Source: SHLQ01 sp964451305
GTDB taxonomy: Bacteria > Actinomycetota > Acidimicrobiia > Acidimicrobiales > SHLQ01
Length of the DNA: 64,000 bases
Direction: 5' to 3'
Assembly: GCA_964451305.1 (NCBI GenBank)
Contig: CAYVHV010000005.1
Coordinates: 59,771 to 123,770, forward strand
Made by a program: the position numbers and the translations under genes. Positions 25,001 through 33,796 of the stretch are shown here, one piece after another. The notes under the pieces are model-generated. The model searched no databases, was not told the origin of the DNA, and saw only the letters and a list, made by a program, of their open reading frames with translations. The number at the start of each line of letters is the position of its first letter. Positions within the stretch are counted from its first letter, which is position 1.

Positions 25001-26278
25001 ATGACGAACGTGGCGCAGCTCGAGCTCTCCCGAACGGGACTTCGGAAAACCCCGACCGTCCTTTACACCTGGGTCGGCATCATCTTGGTGTTTCTTGCGT
25101 TGTCAGCCTTGTTGAGCTTTCTCGCAGTTCAAACAATGTCGGCGAGTAGCGATCGAATCGTCAACAGCACCGGCCCGGTCGTGGTCTCGACGCAAGGTCT
25201 GGTTGCCAGCATTGCCGAAGCTGATGCTGCGAACACCGCTGTCTTTCTCTCCGGTATCGACGGCGCTGATGAAGATGTTTCCCAGCGTCGGCTCTACGAA
25301 TCAGCGCTCGCACGAGCACCACAACAGATCGAGGACATCTCCGCCGGAATCGGGGACGACGACATCACCCACGACGCTCTCAAAGAGGTCGCGCAGCAGC
25401 TCACCGAGTACTCCGGCGTTGTGGAACGGGCGCGTCTTGCGAATGCGAACGGTCTCGATGGCGCGACCGCATCGCTTGAGGAGTCACTGGCGCTCACCGG
25501 CGGGGCGAACGGCATGTTGGCCAACGCAGCCGAGATCACGACCCGAACCGAAGCGCGTTTTTCCGATGACACACAGGCTGGATTGATCGTGTTGTTCGTT
25601 GCCCTCAGCGTCTTGATCGTGACGCTGATTCTCCTGATCGTGGCGCAATTACGACTCCGTAAGCTCACCCAACGGCTCGTCAACGTCGGCCTCGTTCTAT
25701 CGACGGTGTTCGTCGTCGCACTCATCGTATGGCTCTCCGCTGCGACCGTTGGCCGCTTCGCAGACCTCAACAACGCGCGAGATGAAGTCTTTGGCGACAT
25801 TGCGATCAGCGCACAACTTCAGACCGCTGCCTTCGACTACAAGACTCAGGAAACCGGCGCGATCATTCGTGAGAACGCGACCGAGCTGCCCGACCCGACA
25901 AGCCTCGATGACATCGACGCCTTCCTTGGCAACATCGATGCGTTGTCGGATTCACCGCGTGAACGAGCACTCGCCGTCGAGGTGAACACCCGATGGAACC
26001 GGTACCTGTTGGCAAGCGGCGTGATTGCTCAACGGGTCAACGCAAGCAATTTCGATCAAGCTCGCATCGATGTCAGTGGCGAAGGCAATCAGACGTTCAA
26101 CGGGTTCAACACGTCACTCGAGGCCTTGCTGCTTATCAATCAAGAACAGTTCGACACCTCGGTGACAAGCGCTGCGTCTCGTCTCGCATGGCTGAACTAT
26201 GGAGTGCTCATCATCCCGTTCCTCGCTGGAATTGCGGCCTGGCTCGGATACCGACCACGCATCAACGAGTACTTTTAG
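25001..26278 (+). CDS. Four-helix membrane sensor-like protein (GlnX-like)
   Basis: A 425-aa protein with four membrane helices: about 20-45, 186-210, 222-246 and 396-418. They enclose two extracytoplasmic helical domains of about 140 residues each (SSDRIVNSTGPVVVS... and RFADLNNARDEVFGD...), a duplicated layout like four-helix-bundle ligand sensors. The start is ATG 25001 (MTNVAQLELS); longer frames overlap the divergent gene. In mycobacteria GlnX, a membrane protein beside pknG, passes the GlnH signal to PknG. This protein has the same neighbours, so I call it GlnX-like, mainly by context and topology. Confidence 0.7.
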   Translation: MTNVAQLELSRTGLRKTPTVLYTWVGIILVFLALSALLSFLAVQTMSASSDRIVNSTGPVVVSTQGLVASIAEADAANTAVFLSGIDGADEDVSQRRLYESALARAPQQIEDISAGIGDDDITHDALKEVAQQLTEYSGVVERARLANANGLDGATASLEESLALTGGANGMLANAAEITTRTEARFSDDTQAGLIVLFVALSVLIVTLILLIVAQLRLRKLTQRLVNVGLVLSTVFVVALIVWLSAATVGRFADLNNARDEVFGDIAISAQLQTAAFDYKTQETGAIIRENATELPDPTSLDDIDAFLGNIDALSDSPRERALAVEVNTRWNRYLLASGVIAQRVNASNFDQARIDVSGEGNQTFNGFNTSLEALLLINQEQFDTSVTSAASRLAWLNYGVLIIPFLAGIAAWLGYRPRINEYF

Positions 26279-26285
26279 GTTCGTC

Positions 26286-27479
26286 ATGGTCACTTCTTCT
26301 CACTCGTCTGCCGGCCGGCCACGCACTCGAACGTCGGCTTCTCTGAGATCCCGACGAGCGTTCTTGCGTCGAACCGGAGCGCTTGGAGCGGGAGCGTTGC
26401 TCGCTGGATGTGCAGCGACCACAACCGCCTCCGAACGCATCGCTACGGTCGATGGCACGCTCAATGTCATCAACTGGGCGGAGTACCTTCCGCTTGAAAC
26501 GATCGACCTGTTTCAGTCGTCGACCAACGTTCGCCAGGTGAATTACCGAGAGGAATACGTCGACAACGTCTCTGGTTTCACCGACATCATCCGCCCACAG
26601 CTGAGCACTGGAGGGACCCCCGACTTCGACCTGATCGTTCCAACCCAGTGGCTCGCCGGCCGAATGATCGATAACGGCTGGGTCGAGGCGCTCCCTCTCG
26701 AAGTGATCCCAAATCACGTAAACCTCGACCCTCGATTTATGACGAGCGATTTCGACCGCGGTTCACGTTTCCAAATGCCGTGGCAGGGCGGCATCACCGG
26801 CATCTCGTACAACCCGGAGAGCATCGGCGGCGAAATCACGTCCGTCCAAGAACTCTTCGATCCGGCGCTTCGCGGTCGTGTTGGAATGATCGGCGAGATG
26901 CGCGAAGCCGTTGGTTTAGCCATGCTCGCCAATGGCGATGATCCTGCCCGTCCCGAACTCGAAACGGCGGTTGCGGGCCTCGACCTTCTCATCGAACTGG
27001 CCTCTGCCGGGCACTTCGCCAGCGTCGTGTTCGATGACTTTGTTGGCGAACTGACATCGGGCAACCTCGACGCGACCATGGCGTGGTCTGGACAAGCAGC
27101 AGCGCTGCAACTCGACCAACCCGAATTCGAGTTCATCATCCCCGACGAAGGCGCCATCTCCTGGTTCGACGCAATGGTGATCCCGAAGAACGCCGTGAAC
27201 TATGGCGGCGCCGCCGCATGGATGAACTGGGCATACGATCCGGTGGTCGCTGCGCAGATCTCGGCGTTCAACCTGTATGTGTGTCCGGTACTCGGCACCC
27301 AAGACGCTCTTCGAGCGCTCGGCGGATTTGAGGCAGAGCTTGCGGACAACCCGCTAGTGTTCCCCGACACCGAGACCCGAAACCGACTCTTCACCTGGGG
27401 TGCTCTCGACCTCCAGACCGAGCTCGCTATCGAGGAGCGTTTTGATGCGCTGACCGAGCAAATCGGTTTCGCAAACTAA
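26286..27479 (+). CDS. Tat-type lipoprotein, PotD-like solute-binding protein
   Basis: A 397-aa periplasmic-type binding protein. The N-terminus has a twin-arginine motif (SRRAFLRR) and a lipobox (LLAGC), so it is probably Tat-exported and lipid-anchored. The start of the mature part, LNVINWAEYLPLETIDLFQ, and the later PDFDLIVPTQWL match the spermidine/putrescine-binding PotD/PotF family. No ABC permease or ATPase gene is adjacent, which suggests a sensing rather than a transport role. ATG 26286 starts 7 nt after the membrane-protein stop. The ligand is unproven. Confidence 0.87.
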   Translation: MVTSSHSSAGRPRTRTSASLRSRRAFLRRTGALGAGALLAGCAATTTASERIATVDGTLNVINWAEYLPLETIDLFQSSTNVRQVNYREEYVDNVSGFTDIIRPQLSTGGTPDFDLIVPTQWLAGRMIDNGWVEALPLEVIPNHVNLDPRFMTSDFDRGSRFQMPWQGGITGISYNPESIGGEITSVQELFDPALRGRVGMIGEMREAVGLAMLANGDDPARPELETAVAGLDLLIELASAGHFASVVFDDFVGELTSGNLDATMAWSGQAAALQLDQPEFEFIIPDEGAISWFDAMVIPKNAVNYGGAAAWMNWAYDPVVAAQISAFNLYVCPVLGTQDALRALGGFEAELADNPLVFPDTETRNRLFTWGALDLQTELAIEERFDALTEQIGFAN

Positions 27480-27504
27480 CGAACAAAAAACACAGGGGGC
27501 TGCT

Positions 27505-28854
27505 GTGCACCATTTCGATGAAGAGACCAATGTGCTCGCGTCGAAGATCTTTGAATACGCCAAAACTCGTACGCGACTCGATCCGATACCCCTGAACTTT
27601 CCAAAGACCGAAGATGAGCTCACCGAACTCTGCGGAGAGACGATCACGCGCTCGGGCATCGGCGGCACGAAGGCACTCGAGCTGTTCACCGACGTTCTCG
27701 AACCAGCGTCGCTTTCGGTCGACTACACCAAGTACCTCGCGTTCGTGCCTGCAGCTCCGACCGAGGCCGCGGTCTTGTTCGATCTTGTGGTCGGCGTTTC
27801 CTCAATTTATGGTGGCTCATGGTTGGAAGGGGCGGGGGCGATCTATGCCGAGAACACCGCCCTTGAGTGGCTGCGTCAGATAGCGGGAATGCCATCGGGT
27901 TCAGGTGGCGTATTTGTCTCGGGTGGGACCATCGGCAACCTCTCCGCGCTCGTCGCTGCACGCCATGCTGCCGCAACGCGTCTCGGCGACAGCCGGCCAG
28001 CGCGCTTTGCGATCATCGCCTCAAAGGAATCGCATTCGTCCATCAACGCCGCGGCACTGGTGATGGATTGCGACGTCATTTTGTGCGAGACCGATGAGAA
28101 TCGCCGCATGACCGGTGATGCGGTCACTGCGCTGCTCGACGAACACGGCGATCGGGTATGCGCCGTCGTCGCGACATCGGGTACGACGAACCTCGGCATC
28201 ATCGATGAGTTGCGCTCGATCGGCGAGGCCTGCCGGGACCGCGATGTTTGGCTTCATGTCGATGGCGCATACGGCGGTGCGGGCCTTGCGAGCTCTCGGA
28301 CTCATGAGCTCTTCGACGGCCTAGAACACGCCGATTCGTTCATCGTCGATCCGCACAAGTGGCTATTCGCTCCCTTCGACTGCTGCGCGCTTCTTTACCG
28401 CGATCCCGCCCGTGCTGCCGACGCCCACGCGCAGCACGCTGGTTACCTCGCATTCCTCGACAGTTATGGCGACAAGAACCCATCGGACTACGCGATTCAC
28501 CTCACGCGCCGAGTTCGAGGCTTGCCGTTCTGGTTCAGCCTCGCAACCTATGGCACGGAGGCGTACGAGGTGGCTATCGATGCCACCCTCGACCTGACGG
28601 ACGCTGCGGCAGGCATGATTCGTGATGCCGAACACCTTGAACTCGCTCACGACCCGAACCTGTCGGTGGTCGCGTTCCGTCGGATCGGCTGGGATGCAGA
28701 TCAGTATCAAGCGTGGACGGAGAAGGCAATGGCCTCTGGCCTCGCGTTCGTCACCCCGTCCAGACTCGACGACGAACCTATCTATCGCTTCTGTTTCGTC
28801 AACCCCCGAACCACCGTGGACGACATCGCAGAGATCATCGAATCACTTATATAA
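27505..28854 (+). CDS. PLP-dependent group II amino-acid decarboxylase
   Basis: A 449-aa fold-type I PLP enzyme of the aromatic-amino-acid/glutamate decarboxylase group. Visible motifs are VSGGTIGNLSAL, ESHSS, HVDGAYGG and the PLP Lys in VDPHKWLF. Members decarboxylate aromatic amino acids, glutamate, aspartate or diaminobutyrate; substrate choice cannot be read here. The GTG start has an AGGGGGC ribosome binding site and lies 25 nt after the binding-protein gene, so the two are probably one transcript. An amine product next to a polyamine-type receptor is suggestive. Confidence 0.88.
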   Translation: MHHFDEETNVLASKIFEYAKTRTRLDPIPLNFPKTEDELTELCGETITRSGIGGTKALELFTDVLEPASLSVDYTKYLAFVPAAPTEAAVLFDLVVGVSSIYGGSWLEGAGAIYAENTALEWLRQIAGMPSGSGGVFVSGGTIGNLSALVAARHAAATRLGDSRPARFAIIASKESHSSINAAALVMDCDVILCETDENRRMTGDAVTALLDEHGDRVCAVVATSGTTNLGIIDELRSIGEACRDRDVWLHVDGAYGGAGLASSRTHELFDGLEHADSFIVDPHKWLFAPFDCCALLYRDPARAADAHAQHAGYLAFLDSYGDKNPSDYAIHLTRRVRGLPFWFSLATYGTEAYEVAIDATLDLTDAAAGMIRDAEHLELAHDPNLSVVAFRRIGWDADQYQAWTEKAMASGLAFVTPSRLDDEPIYRFCFVNPRTTVDDIAEIIESLI

Positions 28855-28866
28855 CCCCAACGCCGC

Positions 28867-29012
28867 GGGGACAGGCCCCACTACAAAACGTCATGGGGAC
28901 AGGCCCCATTACAAAACGTTATGGGGACAGGCCCCACTACAAATGCGACGTTTCGAGCCACCAGGCGAGAAACTCGGTTAGAGAGCGAGGCGAACGGCGG
29001 GGACAGGCCCCA
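28867..29012. repeat. REP block of four GGGGACAGGCCCC palindromes upstream of the RAYT gene
   Basis: Identical 13-nt palindromes occur at 28867-28879, 28895-28907, 28923-28935 and 28999-29011. The first three are spaced exactly 28 nt apart by AT-rich linkers containing AAAACGT. The last is part of a 67-nt unit (28946-29012) that recurs at 63933-63999 with five differences. They flank a REP-associated transposase and are its presumed substrate. Confidence 0.9.
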
Positions 29013-29046
29013 GTCATCGGCTCTGATGAGTGTCACACCGGCCACT

Positions 29047-29052
29047 TAGGGT
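29047..29052 (+). promoter_or_regulatory. Putative -10 box of the RAYT gene
   Basis: TAGGGT lies 6 nt before the ATG at 29059; leaderless-type spacing. Confidence 0.4.
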
Positions 29053-29058
29053 GCTGAA

Positions 29059-29619
29059 ATGGCACGCAAACCTCGCAATCAACCAGCCGCCGAATTTCAC
29101 CACATCACCAACCAGGGGGCTCGACGGGGCGACATCTACCTCGACGACTTCGATCGACGAACGTTCCTCGACCTCATCGGTGGAGCGTGGGAGAAGTACG
29201 GCCTGATCATCCACGCTTACTGCCTGATGGGCAACCACTACCATCTGCTCGCCCAGTTTCCCGAGCGGAACATGCCCACCGTGATGCACTGGATCGGCAC
29301 GTGCTTCTCGCAACAGATCAATAGGCGTCACGATTTCACGGGCCGGCTCTGCAAGGACCGGTACTTCAACGAGCCAATCGACAACGACGACTACCTGATG
29401 GCAGCTGCACGGTACATTCATCGCAACCCGAAGGATCTATCGTTTCCGATTAATCAACTCGACCGTTATTGGGCTTCGAGCTACGGCGCCTACCTCGGGT
29501 TGGTCGCCAAACCGCAATGGTTGGAGACGTCGCTCGTGATGGGGCTCTTCGCAAACGACCGAGCTGCGTTGCGAGCCTTCACCGAGACGCCACTGCCGAG
29601 CGACCTCGCAGCGAGTTAG
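29059..29619 (+). CDS. REP-associated tyrosine transposase (RAYT)
   Basis: A single-domain Y1 HUH protein of 186 aa. It has the NQGARRGDIY start typical of the family, the HUH metal site in GNHYHLLAQF and the catalytic Tyr in RYIHRNP. RAYTs cut single-stranded REP hairpins and are thought to spread them. Six GGGGACAGGCCCC palindromes flank the gene here, four upstream and two downstream, with three more 34 kb away. The frame looks intact, so the protein may be active. Confidence 0.92.
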   Translation: MARKPRNQPAAEFHHITNQGARRGDIYLDDFDRRTFLDLIGGAWEKYGLIIHAYCLMGNHYHLLAQFPERNMPTVMHWIGTCFSQQINRRHDFTGRLCKDRYFNEPIDNDDYLMAAARYIHRNPKDLSFPINQLDRYWASSYGAYLGLVAKPQWLETSLVMGLFANDRAALRAFTETPLPSDLAAS

Positions 29620-29664
29620 TCCCGACAACCGAACACGGCTTCTTCGCCTCCACAGCGAACGGGT

Positions 29665-29705
29665 GGGGACAGGCCCCATTACACAACGTCATGGGGACAG
29701 GCCCC
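29665..29705. repeat. Two REP palindromes downstream of the RAYT gene
   Basis: GGGGACAGGCCCC occurs at 29665-29677 and 29693-29705, again at 28-nt periodicity, with linker attacacaacgtcat. They separate the RAYT gene from convergent mnmA. Confidence 0.9.
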
Positions 29706-29712
29706 ACTACGG

Positions 29713-30756
29713 TTAGGTTGCGATGGCTCCGCCGATGACCATGGCGTCTGGTCCCTCGGCGTTATAGAAGACGAGGCTCTGCCCGGCCGCGATCCGATCG
29801 CGTGGGTCCTGCCAGGTCACCCGGTCGTCGTGGACGGTGGCTGGAAATGCTGTGCCGTGGGCGCTCGCTTGCACGAAGGCTTCGCCAGTGAACGGTTCAC
29901 ATGCCCACACCGGTTGAATGAACCCGGTCTCATCGTCCTTGAGCGAACGGCGTGGCCCGATCGTGACGACCGATTCCTGCAGGTTCACGTCGACGACGAA
30001 CTGCGGCTCCTTCATCCCCGAAACGTTGAGCCCCTTGCGTTGCCCAACAGTCACGAGTTCGGTAGCGGGCACATCGCCGACCTGGGTCCCGTCCTCGGTG
30101 ACGATGATGCCTGGGGTCAGACCGCCTCGAGCGCCGAGGAACGCTTCGCGCCCACCGTCTTTGGTTATGAAGCAGACGTCTTGACTATCTGGCTTGCCAG
30201 CGGTGAGCAGCCCGCGACGCTCCGCTTCAGCCCGCAGGTCGGGTTTGTTCCATCCGCCGATTGGCAGCACCACGCGGGACAGCACATCTTGGCCGAGCAT
30301 GTGCAGTACATAACTCTGGTCCTTCAACGGATCGATGCTGCGCTGCATTCGATAGGTGCCATCGTCGAGGGTGGCGATGCGGGCGTAATGACCGGTCGCG
30401 ATCTTGTCGAAGCCGAGAACCGTCGCCCGCTCGAAGAACAGATCGAACTTGATGTGGCGGTTGCATTCAATGCACGGGTTTGGTGTGCCGCCGGTTCGGT
30501 GAGTATCGACGAACGGATTGACGACATGACGATCGAACTCTTCCCCGAAGTTGAAGACGTGATGCTCAATCCCGAGTTGGTTCGCTACCCAACGGGCGTC
30601 ATCGACATCGGAGACCGAACAACAGCCCGAGTCCGATTCGCCACCCCAAAGCTTCATGGTCACACCAACAACGTCGAACCCTTGGTCTTGGAGCAATGCT
30701 GCCGCAACCGAGGAGTCCACTCCCCCGGACATGCCGACAAGTACGCGTTCAGCCAC
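29713..30756 (-). CDS. mnmA: tRNA-specific 2-thiouridylase
   Basis: MnmA thiolates U34 of Lys, Glu and Gln tRNAs using persulfide sulfur. The 347-aa protein has the PP-loop SGGVDSS, the catalytic Cys in PNPCIECN and the second Cys in SQDVCF. I chose GTG 30756 because AAGGAG lies 6 nt upstream; longer frames run into the cysteine desulfurase. It overlaps that gene by 8 nt, so desulfurase and thiolase are coupled, which makes the desulfurase its likely sulfur donor. Confidence 0.95.
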   Translation of the reverse strand: MAERVLVGMSGGVDSSVAAALLQDQGFDVVGVTMKLWGGESDSGCCSVSDVDDARWVANQLGIEHHVFNFGEEFDRHVVNPFVDTHRTGGTPNPCIECNRHIKFDLFFERATVLGFDKIATGHYARIATLDDGTYRMQRSIDPLKDQSYVLHMLGQDVLSRVVLPIGGWNKPDLRAEAERRGLLTAGKPDSQDVCFITKDGGREAFLGARGGLTPGIIVTEDGTQVGDVPATELVTVGQRKGLNVSGMKEPQFVVDVNLQESVVTIGPRRSLKDDETGFIQPVWACEPFTGEAFVQASAHGTAFPATVHDDRVTWQDPRDRIAAGQSLVFYNAEGPDAMVIGGAIAT

Positions 30757-31870
30757 GGACCGCTCCTTGGAGTTGTTCCACCGCTGCGGGTATGAGCTGA
30801 AGCGCCTCGTCGATGTCTTGTTCGGTTGTCGACCAGCCGAGGGAGAGACGTAGCGGTGCTGCGTTCCGCGTGTCGACACCCATCGCGTCCATCACGTGTG
30901 ATGCGCCTTGAGCACCGCTTGCACACGATGATGCCGCTGAACACGACAGATCGTGCTCGTCGAGCAGGAAGAGCAATGGTTCGCTGCGAACGTTGGGAAT
31001 GGACACGTGCACGATCCCTGGCACGCGGTATTTCGGGTCGACGGTTGGCGCGAGCCCGTCGACCGCTGCGGTCAAGCCATCGAGAAGGCGGGTTGCGAGA
31101 CGTCCGATCCGATCGAGGCGTTCCTCGCGGTCGTCCAGCGATGCTCGGACCGCCGCAGCGAATCCGACGATTCCAGCCACGTTTTGTGTGCCGGCCCGAC
31201 GATCTCGTTCTTGACCTCCACCGACGAGCAGCGGTTCGGGCATGGCCCCGTCACGAACGACAACAGCACCAACTCCCTGCGGCCCACCGAGTTTGTGTCC
31301 GGTGATGGAGAGCATGTCGACTCCCGTGGTGACGGCGGGAAGGTCTAGCCACGGGAGCGCCTGCACCGCGTCGGAATGCACAAGCGCCTCAGGGGAAATT
31401 TCGTGAACGGCCGTCGCAATTGCAGCAACGGGTTGGCGAACGCCGGTCTCATTGTTGACAGCCATCACTGAAACCACTTCGGTTTCCGGTGTACACACCG
31501 CAGCAACATCGTCGGGTGCGACCACGCCGTCACTATCGACACCGACGACTTCTGCACCTTGGCGGATTGCAGGCTCTAGCACTGCCGGATGTTCAATGGC
31601 GCTGACGACGATTCGGCCCGGAGCGTGTCCCCGACCCACAGCCAAGTTGTCCGACTCGGTGCCGCCACCGGTAAAGACCACATCTCCACGTTCGAAACCG
31701 GTGGCTTCAGCGAGGATCGCTCGGGCTTCGTCGAGTGCTTGACGAGCACGACGGCCGGCTCGATGCGACGCGGTGGGGTTGGCGTGGCGTTCGCCAAACC
31801 ACGGGAGCATCGCGTCGAGCGCTTCGGGGCGCAGCGGTGATGACGCTGCGTGATCGAGGTATGCGGGCAC
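30749..31870 (-). CDS. iscS: IscS/NifS-type cysteine desulfurase
   Basis: A 373-aa PLP enzyme giving persulfide sulfur for tRNA thiolation and possibly other pathways. The PLP Lys is in ITGHKLGGPQG, the persulfide Cys loop is CSAASSCASGAQGA and HSDAVQALPW carries the substrate-binding His. It starts at GTG 31870 (VPAYLDHAASS), 6 nt after TACCAT. It forms an operon with mnmA. It is a different subfamily from the SufS encoded at 56478. Confidence 0.93.
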   Translation of the reverse strand: MPAYLDHAASSPLRPEALDAMLPWFGERHANPTASHRAGRRARQALDEARAILAEATGFERGDVVFTGGGTESDNLAVGRGHAPGRIVVSAIEHPAVLEPAIRQGAEVVGVDSDGVVAPDDVAAVCTPETEVVSVMAVNNETGVRQPVAAIATAVHEISPEALVHSDAVQALPWLDLPAVTTGVDMLSITGHKLGGPQGVGAVVVRDGAMPEPLLVGGGQERDRRAGTQNVAGIVGFAAAVRASLDDREERLDRIGRLATRLLDGLTAAVDGLAPTVDPKYRVPGIVHVSIPNVRSEPLLFLLDEHDLSCSAASSCASGAQGASHVMDAMGVDTRNAAPLRLSLGWSTTEQDIDEALQLIPAAVEQLQGAVRG

Positions 31871-31876
31871 ACCCCC

Positions 31877-31882
31877 ATGGTA
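31877..31882 (-). promoter_or_regulatory. Putative -10 box of iscS-mnmA
   Basis: TACCAT on the minus strand, 6 nt before the GTG. The GGGGGT between them could instead be a ribosome binding site. Confidence 0.4.
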
Positions 31883-31916
31883 TTGGCTATTCAGCGTGTG
31901 TAATCGCTGCGCATTC

Positions 31917-32684
31917 TCATTCGATGGCCAGTTCGGCCAGGCCACCTTCTCGAAGCTGGCGGGCTGCCAAGACGGCGACGAGGTAGGGCTCGGGCAACAG
32001 GCCGTGCAAGTTGTCATGTCCGAGGAGTTGTGAAGTCGACGTGGCCAGTCGGGGGCCGAGCTCGGCTCTCGCGTCAGTGGAGAGCTGCGGTGTCCGCAGC
32101 AGGAATGAACGAATCAGTCGTTCCTGTTCGGGTCGAAGCTTGGCTACGTCCATCGCCGCGACGATGTGCTCGGCACCCATCGGCGGGGTGAACGGGACGG
32201 CGGGGATGTGGCTGATGGAGCGAGGGTCGATGATGACGAAGGTTCCTGCTGCGAAGTCGCCCAAGCGTTGCGAGCGTTTGGTGAACATGACCGCCACAAT
32301 CGCGATGGACCCAAGGCTGAAGATGATGTCGATGATTTGAAAGAGTGATCGGATAAACGCTTCGCGAAAACCAATGGGGCCAGCTTCGAGCGTGACCGTA
32401 CGAAGTCCGAGCGCAAGTTTCCCGACGGTGCGGCCTCTGAAAAAGGTCTCGCTGACGATCGGGTAGCCGAATACACAGAGGAACGCGAAGATAAATTGAC
32501 TGACCAACGATGGGGTTGGAGGCAGCAGTCCTAACAGCGGCGACGCGATTGCCAAAATCCCGCCCACGAGCAGAATGTCGATGAGCCGGGCTGCGCCTCG
32601 GTGCCCAACGCCGGCGACCTCAAGATCGAGCACGACCCCTTGGGGCGTCACGATTCCGCGTCCGGCAGAGATGACTGCGGTCAT
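31917..32684 (-). CDS. RDD-family membrane protein
   Basis: A 255-aa protein with an RDD domain in the first 150 residues: three or four membrane helices, the RLID motif (GAARLIDILLV), FFRGRTVGKLALGLR and QRLGDFAAGTFV. A soluble helical tail of about 100 residues follows (LRPEQERLIRSFLLR). RDD proteins are frequent next to SpoIIM, MoxR and DUF58 genes, as here. A transport or osmotic role is known only for a few members. Divergent from the SpoIIM-like gene. Confidence 0.88.
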   Translation of the reverse strand: MTAVISAGRGIVTPQGVVLDLEVAGVGHRGAARLIDILLVGGILAIASPLLGLLPPTPSLVSQFIFAFLCVFGYPIVSETFFRGRTVGKLALGLRTVTLEAGPIGFREAFIRSLFQIIDIIFSLGSIAIVAVMFTKRSQRLGDFAAGTFVIIDPRSISHIPAVPFTPPMGAEHIVAAMDVAKLRPEQERLIRSFLLRTPQLSTDARAELGPRLATSTSQLLGHDNLHGLLPEPYLVAVLAARQLREGGLAELAIE

Positions 32685-32738
32685 GGCGTCAAGCCCATGA
32701 TGGACGGTTGGTGATCACGACCTCCACGCTAGACCCGC

Positions 32739-32744
32739 TACCGT
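32739..32744 (+). promoter_or_regulatory. Putative -10 box of the SpoIIM-like gene
   Basis: TACCGT lies 7 nt before the GTG at 32752; leaderless-type spacing in a 67-nt divergent intergenic region. Confidence 0.4.
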
Positions 32745-32751
32745 TGAGTTC

Positions 32752-33762
32752 GTGGGAAATCTCGACAGTTACGTGCTTACGAACACGCCCGAATGGCAGC
32801 GGCTCGAAGAGCTGGTCAAGAAGGCTGGCACGCGCGGTAACGGCCTCGAGAGCGACGAACTCGACGAGTTGCTCGCCCGATACCAACGAACGTCGGCCCA
32901 CCTCTCTCACGTGCGCAGCACCTATGGCGATCCTCAGGTCATTGCTCGCCTCACGCGGGTCGTCGCCTCTGCCCGAGCGTTGATCTACGGATCGCAGCCG
33001 CGCGCCGGCGGCGCGTTGCGGAACTTTTTCACCAACACATTCCCAGCAGCGGTATGGAACGCTCGCGTCGCGATCTTCATCTCGGCGGTTGCGCTTCTCC
33101 TTCCAGCATTCGCGACAGGTGCCTGGATTGCGAACTCCCCCGCTGCGATCGATGCGTTCGCGCCCGAGGCACTTCGAGAGGCCTACATCAACAACGACTT
33201 CGAGGCGTACTACTCATCGGCACCTGCTGCCGAGTTCTCGACGCAGGTCTTCATCAACAACATCCAGGTGTCCTTTCTGGCGTTCGTATCGGGAATCGCT
33301 GCCGCCGTGCCGACCACGCTGCTGCTCGCATTCAACGGCGCAAACATTGGTCAGGCTGGCGGCCTCTTTCACGACGCTGGGCAGGCCAGCGTGTTTTGGG
33401 GCCTGATCTTGCCCCACGGCCTCCTCGAGATCACGGCGATCATCGTCGCGGGAGGTGCGGGCATGAAGATGGGTTGGGCACTGGTCGTTCCGGGAGATCG
33501 AACCCGAGCAAATGCTCTTGCAGAAGAGGCGCAGAAGGCAGCGTCGATCATCATCGGTCTCGTCATCGTGTTCGTGATCGCTGGCCTGATCGAAGGTTTC
33601 GTGACACCTTCGCCGCTCGACACGTGGGCACGGATATCGATCGGCGCCGCAGCGTTCGCTGCGTTCTGGGCGTATGTGATCGCCCTCGGCCCGGCCGCAG
33701 CAGCGATGGGCCACACCGGCGCCATCCGCGATGCCGTAAGAATTCAAACCACCGACGAATAG
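32752..33762 (+). CDS. SpoIIM-like (stage II sporulation protein M family) membrane protein
   Basis: A 336-aa protein with a soluble helical N-terminus (about 1-95) and five to six membrane helices. The family hallmark is seen in FINNIQVSFLAFVSGI, the following FNGANIGQAGGLFHDAGQ and LPHGLLEITAIIVAGGAG. In non-sporulating actinobacteria these proteins accompany MoxR/DUF58 modules, as here. The organism shows no other sporulation gene in the window. It converges with DUF58. Confidence 0.88.
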   Translation: MGNLDSYVLTNTPEWQRLEELVKKAGTRGNGLESDELDELLARYQRTSAHLSHVRSTYGDPQVIARLTRVVASARALIYGSQPRAGGALRNFFTNTFPAAVWNARVAIFISAVALLLPAFATGAWIANSPAAIDAFAPEALREAYINNDFEAYYSSAPAAEFSTQVFINNIQVSFLAFVSGIAAAVPTTLLLAFNGANIGQAGGLFHDAGQASVFWGLILPHGLLEITAIIVAGGAGMKMGWALVVPGDRTRANALAEEAQKAASIIIGLVIVFVIAGLIEGFVTPSPLDTWARISIGAAAFAAFWAYVIALGPAAAAMGHTGAIRDAVRIQTTDE

Positions 33763-33796
33763 GCGTCAGCTCGGCCAGAGTCACGGCCGAATCGGA

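Noticed and set aside
28867..28935. CRISPR array
   Set aside because: Three 13-nt palindromes at 28-nt spacing, but linkers are similar to each other, there is no long repeat and a RAYT is adjacent: these are REP sequences.
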